Below, one piece after another: positions 8,094-18,932 of a stretch of 64,000 nt of DNA (position 1 is the first letter of the stretch; each line of letters begins with the position of its first letter). The stretch spans positions 24,399 to 88,398 of the forward strand of contig JAUJPG010000025.1 of NCBI GenBank assembly GCA_030447245.1, written 5' to 3'. Both the position numbers and the translations under genes were made by a program. Under the pieces are notes generated by a model, which did no database searches, was not told where the DNA came from, and saw nothing but the letters and a program-made list of their open reading frames with translations. This DNA is from Chloroflexota bacterium (lineage in GTDB: Bacteria; Chloroflexota; UBA6077; JACCZL01).

Positions 8094-8867
8094 ATGACTG
8101 GAAGGCTTGCCGGCAAGAGTGCCCTGGTAACCGGAGCATCCCGTGGGATTGGCCGGGCCACGGCGCTGCTGCTCGCCCGCGAAGGGGCGGCGGTGGCGGT
8201 CAACTACGCCGAGCGCGGGGATGCCGCCGAGGAGGTCATCGCCACGATCCGCCAGGCCGGCGGTCAAGCCCTCGCCCTGCGCGCCGACGTGGCGAGCCAG
8301 CCCGAGGTGGCGGCGATGGTCACGCAGGCGCTGGATGCGTTCGGTCGGCTCGACGTGCTGGTCAACAACGCCGCTGTCTCGCACCCCGGCAACCTCCTGA
8401 CGCTGGATGAGGCCCGGCTGGACGAGATGATCGGCGTGAACCTGAAAGGCGTTGTCCACTGCTGCCGGGCGGCGACTCCCGGGATGATCGAGCGGCGCTC
8501 CGGCAAGATCGTCAACATCGCCTCGATCGCCGCGCTCGGCACCGCGCTGCCGGATACGACCCCCTACGCCATGACGAAGGCCGCGGTGATCACGCTGACC
8601 AAGCGGCTCGCCCTGGAGCTTGGGCCGCACGGGATCAACGTCAACGCGATCTGCCCGGGCTTCATCCGGACCGAGATGGCCGCCGCGAGCGTCGACGAGC
8701 GCGGCTTCGAGGCCATCGCGGGCAAGGCGATGCTGGGGCGCATCGGCCGACCAGAGGACATCGCGGCCGCCGCGCTGTTTCTGGCCAGCGACGAGGCCGC
8801 CTTCATCACCGCCCAGATCCTGACCGTCGACGGCGGCAGGACCGACTTCCTCTCGCACTCGGGATAG
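8094..8867 (+). CDS. SDR-family oxidoreductase, FabG-like
   Basis: A 257-residue classical short-chain dehydrogenase. The NAD(P)-binding GASRGIG motif is near residue 15, followed by the NNAAVSH strand, the catalytic Ser in NIASIAALG, and Tyr/Lys in PYAMTK. The C-terminal segment GRIGRPEDIAAAALFLASDEAAF with VDGG is characteristic of the FabG group. ATG 8094 is chosen because GGAGGG lies 11 bases upstream. Annotation as 3-oxoacyl-ACP reductase would be over-specific, since many catabolic dehydrogenases look the same. It is a single gene, with the next gene separated by a 360-base promoter-bearing gap. Confidence 0.9.
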   Translation: MTGRLAGKSALVTGASRGIGRATALLLAREGAAVAVNYAERGDAAEEVIATIRQAGGQALALRADVASQPEVAAMVTQALDAFGRLDVLVNNAAVSHPGNLLTLDEARLDEMIGVNLKGVVHCCRAATPGMIERRSGKIVNIASIAALGTALPDTTPYAMTKAAVITLTKRLALELGPHGINVNAICPGFIRTEMAAASVDERGFEAIAGKAMLGRIGRPEDIAAAALFLASDEAAFITAQILTVDGGRTDFLSHSG

Positions 8868-9225
8868 CCGCGGGAGCCTTCGGCGCTAGCGCCGGCCACT
8901 CACGCTCCATCCAGGCTGTTGAACAACCCCCACACGGCAAGTTCAGGGCCGCTGGTGGAGAGGCGAAGGCGCCCGCCACGTTCCATTCCGGCGGCCTGAC
9001 GCCCACGTCAGTGATGATCGGAAGCCCACGGCGAGGTGGGGGACCGGCGTCTGTAGTACGCAGGCGGCTCAGACGAACCGGCAGCACTTATCGACGAAAG
9101 TCCAGGCCGTACCTTCCGAGCGCGGTCGCTATTGGACATCCGCGGCGAAGGGTGTATGCTGACCCCATCCTGGCGGAGGCGCCAGGTGCGTCTGCTCGAT
9201 CCGGCGATGGAGCCGCCCGGGAGGG
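8868..9225. other. Intergenic region, 358 bases
   Basis: No coding sequence is supported here. It contains a 14-base palindrome CGGCGCTAGCGCCG just after the SDR stop (possible terminator) and a good sigma-70 promoter at 9132-9160 for the binding-protein gene. Confidence 0.5.
9132..9160 (+). promoter_or_regulatory. Sigma-70-type promoter of the binding-protein gene
   Basis: TTGGAC at 9132-9137 and TATGCT at 9155-9160 are separated by 17 bases, close to the consensus pair. The predicted start of transcription is about 60 bases before the ATG at 9226/9229. Confidence 0.6.
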
Positions 9226-10665
9226 ATGATGGCAGGCTACAGCGATCGCGATTGCCCCAGCCGCACGCTCACGCGTCGCGGGTTCTTGCAGGGAGCGGTC
9301 GGCACGACCGGGCTCCTACTCTTGAGCGCCTGCACCGGCGCGCCCCAGACGCCCGCCCCGAAGACCGAGACCAAACCGACCGCGGCGGTGGCCAAGCCAG
9401 CCGCCGAGGCAACCAAGCCGGCGGCTGCCGCGACGACGGCGCCGGCCGCCCAGACGGCGGGCGCGCTGCCAAACTTGAAGGGCACGACCCTGTCGATCCT
9501 CCAGTGGTCGAACTTCATCCCGGACGCCGACCCCTTCTTCAAGAAGCAGATCGAAGAGGGCTTCGTGAAGGAGACCGGCGCCCAGGTCAACATCGAGTTC
9601 ATCGACCAGAACACGATCGCGCCGAAGATCTCGGCGTCGATCCAGAGCGGGTCCGGCCCGGACATCATCCAGTTCGCCCACAACTGGCCCCACACCTACC
9701 AGGAGGGGCTCGTCGATGTCTCGGACGTCGCCGAGGACGTCAAGAAGGTCACCGGCCCGTTCTACCCGGGCTTCGACGCGTATGCGAAGGTCGGCGACAA
9801 GTACCTGGGTATCCCGCACGATTTCATCGGCCTGGCGGTCCATTACCGCAAGTCGTGGTTCCAGGAGGTGGGCGCCGACACGTTCCCGGCGACGATCGAC
9901 GAGTACTTCGAGGTTGGCAAGAAGCTCAAGGCGAACGGCCACCCGCTGGGCGAGTCGCTCGGCCACAGCGTCGGCGACCCTGTCTTCTTCACCTACCCCC
10001 TCATGTGGATGCACGGCGGGGCTGAGGTCGACGAGCAGGGCAAGGTGGCGATCAACTCGCCTGGGACGATCGCCGCGGTCAAGAAGCTGAAGGACAACTG
10101 GAAAGACGCGTTCGATGAGACTGGCACCGGCTGGGACGACTCGTCGAACAACCGGGCCTTCCTGGCCGAGACGATCTCGGCGACGCAGAACGGAGCCAGC
10201 ATCTGGTGGGTGGCCCGCAAGGACCAGGCGCCATTCTTCGACGACATCGGCCTGGATCTGCTGCCGGCCGGACCGCAGGGGCGCTTCACGATGGGCCAGC
10301 TCTGGACGCTGGGGATCATGAGGTACAGCAAGAACGTCGACGCGGCCAAGGCGTTCATCCGCTGGCAGATGCAGGACTCGGTCTGGATGCCGCTGTTCGA
10401 GGTGTTCAACAGCTTCGTCTGCGGCATCGGTGAGAAGCAGAACAACAACCCGCTCTGGGACAAGTTCCCGCCGGCCACCCGCGTCTTCAAGGACGCGCCG
10501 TCCACGTTCCGCGGGATCGGCTCGCCCGGCCCGCCGAGCCAGAAGGCCGGCCTGACCCAGGCGAAGTACATCATCGTCGACATGTACGCCAGGGCCGTCC
10601 AGGGCGAGTCACCGGAGGCGGCCGTCGCCTGGGCCGAGAACGAGATGAAGCAGACGTACACCTGA
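9226..10665 (+). CDS. Tat-exported lipoprotein, ABC sugar-type solute-binding protein
   Basis: A 479-residue extracellular binding protein of the family 1 (sugar ABC) type. The N-terminus has twin arginines (TRRGFLQGAVGTTG) and a lipobox LLSAC, then an Ala/Pro/Lys-rich linker (residues about 40-80) that tethers the domain outside the membrane. Conserved core features are IQSGSGPDIIQFAHNWPH and WWVARKDQAPFFDDIGLDLLP. Two ATGs lie in tandem at 9226 and 9229 behind GGGAGGG; the second has better spacing. No permease or ATPase gene is adjacent, so it is an orphan binding protein. A close paralogue interrupted by a stop codon occurs at 39460-40893. The ligand is unknown, probably a carbohydrate or polyol. 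Confidence 0.9.
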   Translation: MMAGYSDRDCPSRTLTRRGFLQGAVGTTGLLLLSACTGAPQTPAPKTETKPTAAVAKPAAEATKPAAAATTAPAAQTAGALPNLKGTTLSILQWSNFIPDADPFFKKQIEEGFVKETGAQVNIEFIDQNTIAPKISASIQSGSGPDIIQFAHNWPHTYQEGLVDVSDVAEDVKKVTGPFYPGFDAYAKVGDKYLGIPHDFIGLAVHYRKSWFQEVGADTFPATIDEYFEVGKKLKANGHPLGESLGHSVGDPVFFTYPLMWMHGGAEVDEQGKVAINSPGTIAAVKKLKDNWKDAFDETGTGWDDSSNNRAFLAETISATQNGASIWWVARKDQAPFFDDIGLDLLPAGPQGRFTMGQLWTLGIMRYSKNVDAAKAFIRWQMQDSVWMPLFEVFNSFVCGIGEKQNNNPLWDKFPPATRVFKDAPSTFRGIGSPGPPSQKAGLTQAKYIIVDMYARAVQGESPEAAVAWAENEMKQTYT

Positions 10666-10926
10666 GCGGGAGCGACCAGCGTGGATCAGGGGCGCGGCTC
10701 AGGCAGGCGGCGGGGCGACGCGGCTGCCGTCTCGTCTACGGGCATCCGCCCGAGGCGATAAGCCAAGCCCCGCGGGATCGTCTGCCGTGGCCAGTCCTGC
10801 CACTTCAGGTCCCACCCCCGTAGCCGGCGCGCTTCGCGCCAGCCGCGTGACAGGCTCATCGCTGTCGTCGCCATGCCGGCACTGCAGCAGGGACCGGACC
10901 ATCGTTCGTGTCCTGCGCAGGGCCTG

Positions 10927-11436
10927 TTAGCGCACGCGGCCCATGAGCAGCAGGTCCTGGTACTGCCCGTGCCGAAGGACAGCCTTGCGCCTTTGCCCGT
11001 CCTGCTCGAACCCGAGGCTCTCGTAGAGCGCGATGGCGCGGGCGTTGTCCACATGGACCTCCAGCTCGACGCGGATCAGGCCGAGGAAGTTGTCGGCCAG
11101 ATCCAGCAAGCTCTGCATGAGCTGGCGCCCGATTCCGCGACCCTGGAATTCCTCGTCGACCGCGATGCCAAGCTTGCCGACGTGGCGCGTCTTACCCTGG
11201 CCGACGTGCAGCCCCGCGATGCCGACCACGCGCCCGTCCACCTCGGCCACCATGACGTGGTCGTCTCGGCCCAACCGCTCCAGGAATTCGCGGCTGTTCT
11301 CGATCCGCTCGGACGGCAGGGCCAGCGTGCCCTCGACAATGCTCGGCTGGCGCCGAAGAGCGTTGACAGCCTCAACGTCCTCGGCGCGGACCGGGCGTAT
11401 GCGCGCAACGGGCCCGCGCGCCCCTGGTTGCTCCAA
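10927..11436 (-). CDS. GNAT-family N-acetyltransferase
   Basis: A 169-residue acyl-CoA-dependent N-acetyltransferase. The acetyl-CoA-binding motif A is present as LGIAVDEEFQGRGIGRQLMQ at about residues 90-109 (Q-x-x-G-x-G/A), followed by VELEVHVDNARAIALYESLGF, typical of RimI/YncA-like members. The start is probably TTG at 11436. It lies six bases downstream of a small membrane protein gene on the same strand, so the two are likely cotranscribed. The target amine (protein N-terminus, amino acid or antibiotic) cannot be inferred. The 260 bases between this gene and the binding protein hold no recognisable gene. Confidence 0.88.
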   Translation of the reverse strand: MEQPGARGPVARIRPVRAEDVEAVNALRRQPSIVEGTLALPSERIENSREFLERLGRDDHVMVAEVDGRVVGIAGLHVGQGKTRHVGKLGIAVDEEFQGRGIGRQLMQSLLDLADNFLGLIRVELEVHVDNARAIALYESLGFEQDGQRRKAVLRHGQYQDLLLMGRVR

Positions 11437-11442
11437 CGTTGC

Positions 11443-11751
11443 TCACCGCTGGAGCGAGCGCCGCGCCAGGTATCTCGCGCTGGCGAACGTGCCGCCCCAG
11501 CCGAAAACGAGCCCGCTGAGCAGCCAGACCCACTCAAGAGGGTGGTGGACGTGCGGCGGGCCCATGTAGCGCAGCAGCCGGGACGGCACGACGAAGTGCT
11601 CGACCACCGAATCGTAGACCATCCGGCTGAACAGCAGCGCGTACAGCAGGCAGAGCACCAACGCGACGAGCGCCATCCCGACCTCGAACGAGATGCGGAA
11701 CCGGACTCGATCGCCGTCGCGCGGCAACGAATCGAATGGCCAGTCGGACAT
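11443..11751 (-). CDS. Small two-helix membrane protein, unknown function
   Basis: About 102 residues beginning MSDWPFDSLPRDGD (ATG 11751; an alternative ATG lies at 11763). There are two hydrophobic segments, VGMALVALVLCLLYALLF and WVWLLSGLVFGWGGTF, separated by about 30 residues, and a basic C-terminus (ARYLARRSLQR). No family is recognised. It is immediately upstream of the GNAT gene on the minus strand with only six bases between them, so it is the probable first gene of that operon. Confidence 0.6.
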   Translation of the reverse strand: MSDWPFDSLPRDGDRVRFRISFEVGMALVALVLCLLYALLFSRMVYDSVVEHFVVPSRLLRYMGPPHVHHPLEWVWLLSGLVFGWGGTFASARYLARRSLQR

Positions 11752-12067
11752 GCCGTTACGCATCCGCGAGAATGTCCATCGAAACGGTCCGATTATAGGC
11801 CAACATCGGGGGCGAGCCGGCCGGCTACCACCAGCCGGTCTGCGCTCGCGCACCCGCTGTCAGCGGGTCACGTGCCTCGCAGCCCCGAGCTACGGTGTCC
11901 AAAGTGACGCCTACGATGCGTAGACCAAGCGCAAATACCGACGTGAAGAGGCGAGATACCAGTTCCGGCGCACCACGCGGACCACGCTCCGATAGGAGAT
12001 CCTCGATCGCTACCTGAGCCCAGTCGCGGCATTAGTCGGGCTGTAGCCAACGAGCCGAAGTCCTCAG

Positions 12068-13854
12068 CTATCGCTCGAGCCACGCCTTCTTGAAGTCGGG
12101 GATGGCGATGGCCACGTTCATGTCCTTGAGCTCCTTGCGGGTGACGATGCGGGCGTTGTTGATGAAGCCGGTGGCCAGGTAGGCTTGCTCCTGGATGCGA
12201 CGCTGGATCTTGCCGTAGATCTCGCCCCGCTTGCGCTCGTCAGGCTCCGCGGCGCCCTGGTCCATCAAGCTGTCCACTTCCGCGTCGCTCCACTGGCCCC
12301 AGTTGAACGAGGCGCCGGTCGTGATGAACGGCCGCAGCTCCTCCGGATCGACCAGCGACGAGGTCTGGCCGCGCCAGAACGCGGCGTCGAAGTTCTTGGC
12401 TCGGACCGACTCGATCCAGGTCAGCCGCTCCTCGGTCAGCAGCTTCGTCCGAATGCCGACCTTCCCCCACATCTCCTGGACGAACGCGCCAATCGTGTTC
12501 TCCGGCTCACGGGCGATCACCTTCAGCTCGATGTCGATCCCGTTCGGATGATTGGCTTCGGTCAGCAGCTGCTTGACCCGGTCCGGGTTGAACTCGTACT
12601 TCGGGACGGTCGGGTCGAAGCCGAGGGTGTTCGGGAAGAACTTCGGATAGTAGGTCGGCTCGCTGACGCCGAAGCCAAGCACCCTGGCCATCGACTCGCG
12701 GTCGATCCCGTGGGCGGCCGCCTGGCGGACCTTGACGTCTTTGAAGACGCCCCGCTCGGTGTTGAAGCCGCACAAAAAGTAGACCTGGCCGGCCCAGGGC
12801 ATCTCCAGGGATTCGAGATTCGGGTCGGCGCGGACGGCGGCCAGGTCCTTCGGCGCGACATTCTCCAGCGCGTGGAGCGTGCCGGCCCGCAAGTCGACCA
12901 GCCCGACGGTCGGGTCCGGCATGAAACGGGTGACCACCTCGTCCAGGTACGGCAGCGGTCGACCGTCGGCGCCGTTCTCGAAGTACTCCTCGTTTTTGGT
13001 CATGATCACCCGGTCGTCGGTGATCCACTGCTTGAACTTGAAGGGGCCGGTGCCAACCGGGGCGCGGCCGAAGGCCTCTTCACCCATCTTCTCGAACGCG
13101 GTCCTGGAGATCATCTGGACCTGGCCGCCGATGTAGAACGCCCAGTCGCGGACGATCGCCACGTTCGGCTTCTTCAGCTTGACCTGGATCGTGCTGGCAT
13201 CCGGGGTGGTGACGTCCTCGACGTTCGAGAGCTGGGCGCGCTTCTGGGACTTCTCGTGGGTCCGCGCGCGGTCCAGGTTCCACTTGATGACGTCCGCGTC
13301 CACGTCTGAGCCGTCGTGGAACTTCACGCCGCGTCGCAGGCGGAAGATGACCGTCGTCGGGTCGCGGAGATCCCAGGATTCGGCGAGGTCGCCGACCACG
13401 CTGTGCGTGCCGGCGATTGGGTCGTCCATGGTGTAGCGGACGAGCCCGTTGAACATGTTGCCCCAGGCCATCATCAGCGGGATGTTGGCCAGGTGGGGAT
13501 CAAGCGTGGGATAGGTGAAGATGTTGCCGTGGACCAGCTGGCCGCCCCGTCGCGGCCCGGCGGCTGGCTTGGCCTCGGGCTTGGGCGCCTCGGTGGGCTT
13601 CGGGGCGGCGCGGCGGTTGGCGCCGAGATCTGGACCGTCGCCCGGCGGCGAGGTCGGCTTGATCTCGGCCGGCTTGGCCGGCGCGCCCGGCGTCGGGGCG
13701 GGAGCGGCTGGGGCCTGCTGGCAGGCGACGGCCAGCGGCAGGGCGGCCAGGCGGCGCAGGCGCGGCGCAGGAAGCCGCGTCGGCTGAGGCGCGCTCGACG
13801 TCCATCGTCACGAGCCTCGCGTCCCCAGGCACCATCGTCCAAGATCGACGTCAT
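12068..13854 (-). pseudogene. Peptide/nickel-type ABC solute-binding protein (family 5), one frameshift near the signal peptide
   Basis: About 594 residues. ATG 13854 follows GGAGGG. The N-terminus has a twin-arginine motif (LSRRGFLRR), then after a frameshift near 13750 the segment LAALPLAVACQQAPA provides a lipobox-like Cys. A Pro/Lys linker and the mature domain follow. Family features are GNMFNGLVRY, LAESWDLRDPTTVIFRLRRGVKFHDG, and GTGPFKFKQW. The mature domain from about 13730 to 12068 is uninterrupted and conserved, so the indel may be a sequencing error. It is the likely receptor for DppBC-type permeases such as those at 5538-7485, but it is 5 kb away and convergent to them. Confidence 0.85.
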
Positions 13855-13990
13855 CGAGCTACCCTCCCTGGTTGACCCGGTTCCTAAGAGCGGCCACATT
13901 GTCGAGTCGTGAGCCTGCCGAGTCGCGGTGCTCGGCAGCATAGCCCTCGGCTCGGAGCGTGTCAACGAGTCGGCGGCACGCTCAATTGGC

Positions 13991-14019
13991 TTGACAGGAC
14001 ACTCGTGAGTCCGTACAGT
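13991..14019 (+). promoter_or_regulatory. Strong sigma-70-type promoter
   Basis: TTGACA (13991-13996), a 17-base spacer, then TACAGT (14014-14019). It points rightwards to the short membrane-protein frame at 14074/14080. Confidence 0.6.
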
Positions 14020-14073
14020 TCGCCACCACGTCGGCACCCCAGAGGCGGCTGGGTCGAGCAGGTAACACGGAGG

Positions 14074-14193
14074 ATGCGCGTGGGCTTCACGGAATCGGCG
14101 GTGCTGTTGGTCGGCTGGGTTGTGGCGTTCATGCTGGGCAAGGAGCTCCAGGCGGCTTCGCCCAGTGGCAGGCCGGCCGCCGCCCCCGATTAG
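14074..14193 (+). CDS. Very small membrane protein
   Basis: A 39-residue frame from ATG 14074, or 37 residues from GTG 14080. The GTG is favoured because GGAGG at 14069-14073 lies six bases from it and abuts the ATG. The protein has one helix (ESAVLLVGWVVAFMLGKELQ) and a short polar, Pro-rich tail. It is supported by a near-consensus promoter 55 bases upstream. It ends 44 bases before the left end of an IS630-like element. Its function is unknown; a single-helix regulatory or stress peptide is possible. Confidence 0.45.
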   Translation: MRVGFTESAVLLVGWVVAFMLGKELQAASPSGRPAAAPD

Positions 14194-14237
14194 CCCTTCG
14201 AAAGATCGGTGAGCGGGCGAGCGGAATGCTCGCCCTG

Positions 14238-15654
<1,417 letters not shown>

Positions 15655-15714
15655 TAGTGCTCCGTTCCTCAATGTAGGTGTAGAGAGCAGTACACTCCCC
15701 GAGGGGGTGCCGCC

Positions 15715-16853
15715 ATGCCCACGTTGCTGTTCGCCCGCCCACCGCGGGACGCCGCCGAGGAGCACCAGGTTCGGAAGCTGGCTGGCAGCCGCCACGCGCC
15801 GGGCGACTGGATCCTGCGGGCGCGGATGATCGCCCGCAGTTGGGACGGCCAGCGGACCACGGCCATCGCCCGTGCGCTGGGCTGCCACCCGCAGACGGTC
15901 CGCGAGCGGATCCAGCGCTTCACCGCCGCGGGGGTTGATGGCCTCGGCGACCGGCCCGGCGCCGGCCGCAAGCCGCGGCTGACCGAGGCCGAGCGCAGCG
16001 GGCTCGTCGCCCTGGCGCGCAGCACGCCGCCGGGCCGCCCGGTCACCTGGCCAGACGGGACCCTCGAGGCCGTCGACCCCCGTCCGGAGGCCGCGGCGCA
16101 CGGGACGTTGGACCGCTTGGTCGCTGCGGCCGGCGAGCGCGGGATCGTGATCCGGCGGAGCCAGGTGCGGCGGATCCTGCTCAAGGAAGGCGCGCTCTGG
16201 CGCGGAACCCGCTCGTGGCCGACGAGCACCGACCCAGACTTCGCCCCAAAAGGACAGCCATCGTCGCGCTCTCCACCGAGCCGCCAGCCGACGCGACGGT
16301 GATCTGCGCCGATGAACTGGGCCCAGTCAGCCCGCGCACCTTCCCACCCCCGCCCGGCTGGTCGGCCGATGGACACCGGATCAAAGCACCGCTCGAGTAC
16401 AGCCGCGGGCCTGACACGGTGTGGGTCGACGGGGCCCTGCGGGTGCGGGACGGCCAGGCTCTGACACGCACCGCCCGCGCCCGCACCACCGCCGGCTACC
16501 TGGAACTGCTCGGCGCCATCGACCGGGCCAACCCCACGGGCCAGCTGTACGTGATCGCTGACAACCTCAGCAGCCACACCAGCGCACCGATCCAGGCCTG
16601 GCTGGCGGACCGTCCGCGCGTCCACCCGGTGCCGCTGCCGGTCGGGGCGTGCTGGCTGAACTTCCAAGAGGGCTGGTGGCGGCTGCTGCGGAAGGAGGCC
16701 CTCGCCGGCCAGACCTTCGCCAACCACACCGAGATCGAGCAGGCCGTCGCCGGCGCCACCACCCGGCTCAACCACCGCGCCCGCCCCTGGATCTGCGGTC
16801 GCCCCCGGCCCACACCCCGCCACTATCGCCGCCTCTTCACCTACCGCCTTTGA
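15715..16853 (+). CDS. IS630-family transposase, OrfA-OrfB fusion by programmed -1 frameshift
   Basis: OrfA (15715-16302) carries the DNA-binding part: a basic start MPTLLFARPPRDAAEEHQVRK and the helix-turn-helix TTAIARALGCHPQTVRERIQRF. OrfB (frame of 16215-16853) carries the DDE domain: VICADELGPVS (first Asp), YVIADNLSSHTS (second Asp), CWLNFQEGWWRLL (Glu). OrfB frame is -1 relative to OrfA. Joining them at the slippery site at 16245-16251 gives DPDFAPKRTAIVALSTEPP, the continuous sequence expected for the family, and a protein of about 379 residues. Both halves are otherwise undamaged, and the terminal repeats and TA duplication are intact, so the element may still be active. Confidence 0.88.
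16245..16300 (+). promoter_or_regulatory. Programmed -1 ribosomal frameshift signal
   Basis: Heptamer C_CCA_AAA at 16245-16251, correctly phased in the OrfA frame (X_XXY_YYZ), is followed after eight bases by a 9-bp stem: ATCGTCGCG at 16260-16268 with CGCGACGGT at 16292-16300 (one G-T pair) around a 23-base loop. Slippage by -1 enters the OrfB frame. Confidence 0.8.
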
Positions 16854-16864
16854 GGAACGGAGCA

Positions 16865-17893
16865 CTAAGCAATCTCCCGAGATTCCGCGTCGCCGTAGCG
16901 CTTGCGGAGGCGGGGGAGGATCTCCTCGGCGTAGAGGTCCAGCAAGCGGCGCTGATCGGGGCCGGGGGCGTGGAAGACGAGATGGCTGAAGCCGAGCTTG
17001 ACGTAGGCGCCGATCTGCTCGACGTGCTCGTCCGGGTCGGTAGACACGATGAAGCGGCTCGCCGCCTTCTCGATCGGCAGGGCGTCGGCTCGCTTCTCCA
17101 TCTCGATCGGGTCGTCGACGCCGTGCTTGTCCTCGGCCGGCAGCGCCAGCGCCGCCCAGGGGCGGGTGTCTTGAAGCGCCCGCTCGTGGTCGTGGTCGAA
17201 CGAGACCTTCACCTCGATCATCTTCTCGATGCCCGCGACGTCGCGGTTTGCCGCCTCGGCCCCGCGGGCGACGGCCGGTAGGAGCGTGTCGCGGTACAGC
17301 TCGGGGCCCTTGCCGCTCGTGCAGATGAAACCGTCGGCAACACGGCCGGCCAGCTCGGCCGCCCTGGCGCCGGAGGCCGCGACATACAGCGGGATCGGCT
17401 CGGACGGCTTGTCGTAGACGGTGGCGCGGACCGTCTTGTAGTAGGTCCCTTCGTGGTCCACCCGGTCTTCGGTCCACAGGCGGCGCATTAGCGCGATCGC
17501 CTCCTCCAGGCGGCCGAAGCGCTCCTTGAAGGCCGGCCACTCGACGCCGGTTGGGGCGACCTCGTTCAGCGACTCGCCGGTCCCGACGCCGAGGAACACC
17601 CGCCCCGGGGCCAGGCAACCCAGCGTGCCCATCGCCTGGGCGACGATCGACGGGTGGTAGCGAAACGTGGGGGTGACCACGCTCGTCCCGAGGCGCACGC
17701 GCGTGGTCCGCTCGCCGAGCGCTCCCAGCCAGGCGAACGAGAACGGCGAGTGGCCGTCAGTGTGGCGCCAGGGCTGGTAATGGTCGGAGACGACGACGCT
17801 GTCGAAGCCGCGCACTTCGGCGTAGACGGAGAACTCGAGCAGGTCGCGCGGGGAGAACTGCTCCGCGGATGCCTTGTAGCCTAGCTGCAGCAT
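16865..17893 (-). CDS. fgd: F420-dependent glucose-6-phosphate dehydrogenase-like LLM oxidoreductase
   Basis: A 342-residue luciferase-like TIM-barrel enzyme. It matches the mycobacterial Fgd pattern throughout: [91 protein letters not shown] and [13 protein letters not shown]. The expected reaction is oxidation of glucose 6-phosphate with reduction of coenzyme F420 in the cytoplasm, feeding F420H2 to enzymes such as the LLM proteins encoded at 18933 and 57631. The stop codon TAG (plus-strand CTA, 16865-16867) consists of the TA target duplication of the adjacent IS plus the first base of its terminal repeat. Length is close to that of known Fgd proteins, so little or nothing was lost. Confidence 0.88.
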   Translation of the reverse strand: MLQLGYKASAEQFSPRDLLEFSVYAEVRGFDSVVVSDHYQPWRHTDGHSPFSFAWLGALGERTTRVRLGTSVVTPTFRYHPSIVAQAMGTLGCLAPGRVFLGVGTGESLNEVAPTGVEWPAFKERFGRLEEAIALMRRLWTEDRVDHEGTYYKTVRATVYDKPSEPIPLYVAASGARAAELAGRVADGFICTSGKGPELYRDTLLPAVARGAEAANRDVAGIEKMIEVKVSFDHDHERALQDTRPWAALALPAEDKHGVDDPIEMEKRADALPIEKAASRFIVSTDPDEHVEQIGAYVKLGFSHLVFHAPGPDQRRLLDLYAEEILPRLRKRYGDAESREIA

Positions 17894-18000
17894 GGACGCT
17901 CCCGGGGCGTGAGGGCCCTTCGGGGATAAGCTTAGCTCAACCTCCCCCTTCCGTCCGTCACTCGTGGGGACACGGTCGGCGTTGGCCGCCCCGCGCGCAA

Positions 18001-18030
18001 TTGCGCGGCAGGCGCGGGCGGGCCTACAGT
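18001..18030 (+). promoter_or_regulatory. Candidate promoter of the MBL-fold hydrolase gene
   Basis: TTGCGC (18001-18006), an 18-base spacer, then TACAGT (18025-18030). Transcription would start near 18037, giving a short leader before ATG 18053, which has no clear ribosome-binding site. Confidence 0.4.
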
Positions 18031-18052
18031 AGCGTATGTCGTCGAGCGCCGC

Positions 18053-18844
18053 ATGCGGCTGACCCTGCTCGGGACTGGCACCTCCTACGGGGTCCCGGTC
18101 ATCGCCTGTTCCTGCGACGTCTGCACCTCGGACAACCCGCGCAACAAGCGGCTGCGCTCGTCAGCGTTCTTCGAGGTCGCGGGGCGCGGTTTTTTGATCG
18201 ACACGGCGCCCGAGCTGCGCCTGCAGGCGCTGCGCAGCGGGGTTACGTGGGTGGACGCCGTGTTCTACACCCATTACCACGCTGATCACGTCAACGGGCT
18301 GGACGACCTCAAGGCATTCAACGCCGTCCTCCAGGGACCGCTGCCGTGCTTCGGTAACCGCTCGACTGAGGCCATGCTCCGCGGGCGGTTCGACTACGCG
18401 TTCGCGGGAACACCGTACGTCGGAGCGATCCCGCACATCACCTTCCGGTCGGTCGAGGACTCCTTCGACGCGCTGGGCGTGCCGGTCACGCCGGTTCCGC
18501 TCCAGCACGGGCGGATCGAGGCGACCGGCTGGCGGATCGGACGGGCGGCGTACCTCACCGACTGCAACGCTATCGCGCCGGCATCGATGGCGCTGTTGGG
18601 CGGGCTGGAGCTGCTGGTGATCGACGCGCTGCGTCCGCGACCACACCCAACCCACTTCTGCATCTCGGAGGCAATTCAGATCGCCCGCCAGCTTCGACCC
18701 GATCGGACGCTGCTGACCCACCTGACCCATGAGGTCAACCACGCAGCGATCAGCGCCGAGCTGCCGACCGGGGTGGAGCTGGCCTATGACGGGCTGGTGA
18801 TCGAGCTGGAGGATCCGATCGGCGGTCCGTTCGCCGAGCGGTAG
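18053..18844 (+). CDS. PhnP-like MBL-fold metallo-hydrolase
   Basis: A 263-residue metallo-beta-lactamase-fold phosphodiesterase. The N-terminus GTGTSYGVP with ACSCDVC (Cys19, 21, 24) is the structural-zinc motif of PhnP-type proteins, and HYHADH at 74-79 gives the dinuclear metal site. Later metal ligands are D in YLTDCN and H in [11 protein letters not shown]. Relatives hydrolyse cyclic phosphodiesters (5-phosphoribosyl 1,2-cyclic phosphate in PhnP). No phn operon is nearby, so a general cyclic phosphodiesterase role is the safer call. It is separated from fgd by a divergent intergenic region. Confidence 0.85.
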   Translation: MRLTLLGTGTSYGVPVIACSCDVCTSDNPRNKRLRSSAFFEVAGRGFLIDTAPELRLQALRSGVTWVDAVFYTHYHADHVNGLDDLKAFNAVLQGPLPCFGNRSTEAMLRGRFDYAFAGTPYVGAIPHITFRSVEDSFDALGVPVTPVPLQHGRIEATGWRIGRAAYLTDCNAIAPASMALLGGLELLVIDALRPRPHPTHFCISEAIQIARQLRPDRTLLTHLTHEVNHAAISAELPTGVELAYDGLVIELEDPIGGPFAER

Positions 18845-18932
18845 CAAGCGGCCGCTGGCCGGCTCGTGACGAGGCGGCCGCGATCTGTCCCGGACTGACG
18901 AGCACTTCCGGAGTGAGGGCAAGGAGAGCATC

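Larger units (their letters stand above)
15656..16867 (+). mobile_element. IS630-family insertion sequence, apparently intact (1.2 kb)
   Basis: The inverted repeats are AGTGCTCCGTTCCTCAA at 15656-15672 and its exact complement at 16850-16866. Taking the element as 15657-16865, it is flanked by TA on both sides (15655-15656 and 16866-16867), the expected target-site duplication. It contains two overlapping frames forming one transposase by -1 frameshifting. Its left TA is also the right flank of the older element, so it probably inserted into that TA. Confidence 0.9.

Noticed and set aside
10666..10926. Minus-strand frame with WDLKWQDWPRQTIPRGLAYR as a gene
   Set aside because: Short, without ribosome-binding site, family match or conserved context; left unannotated.
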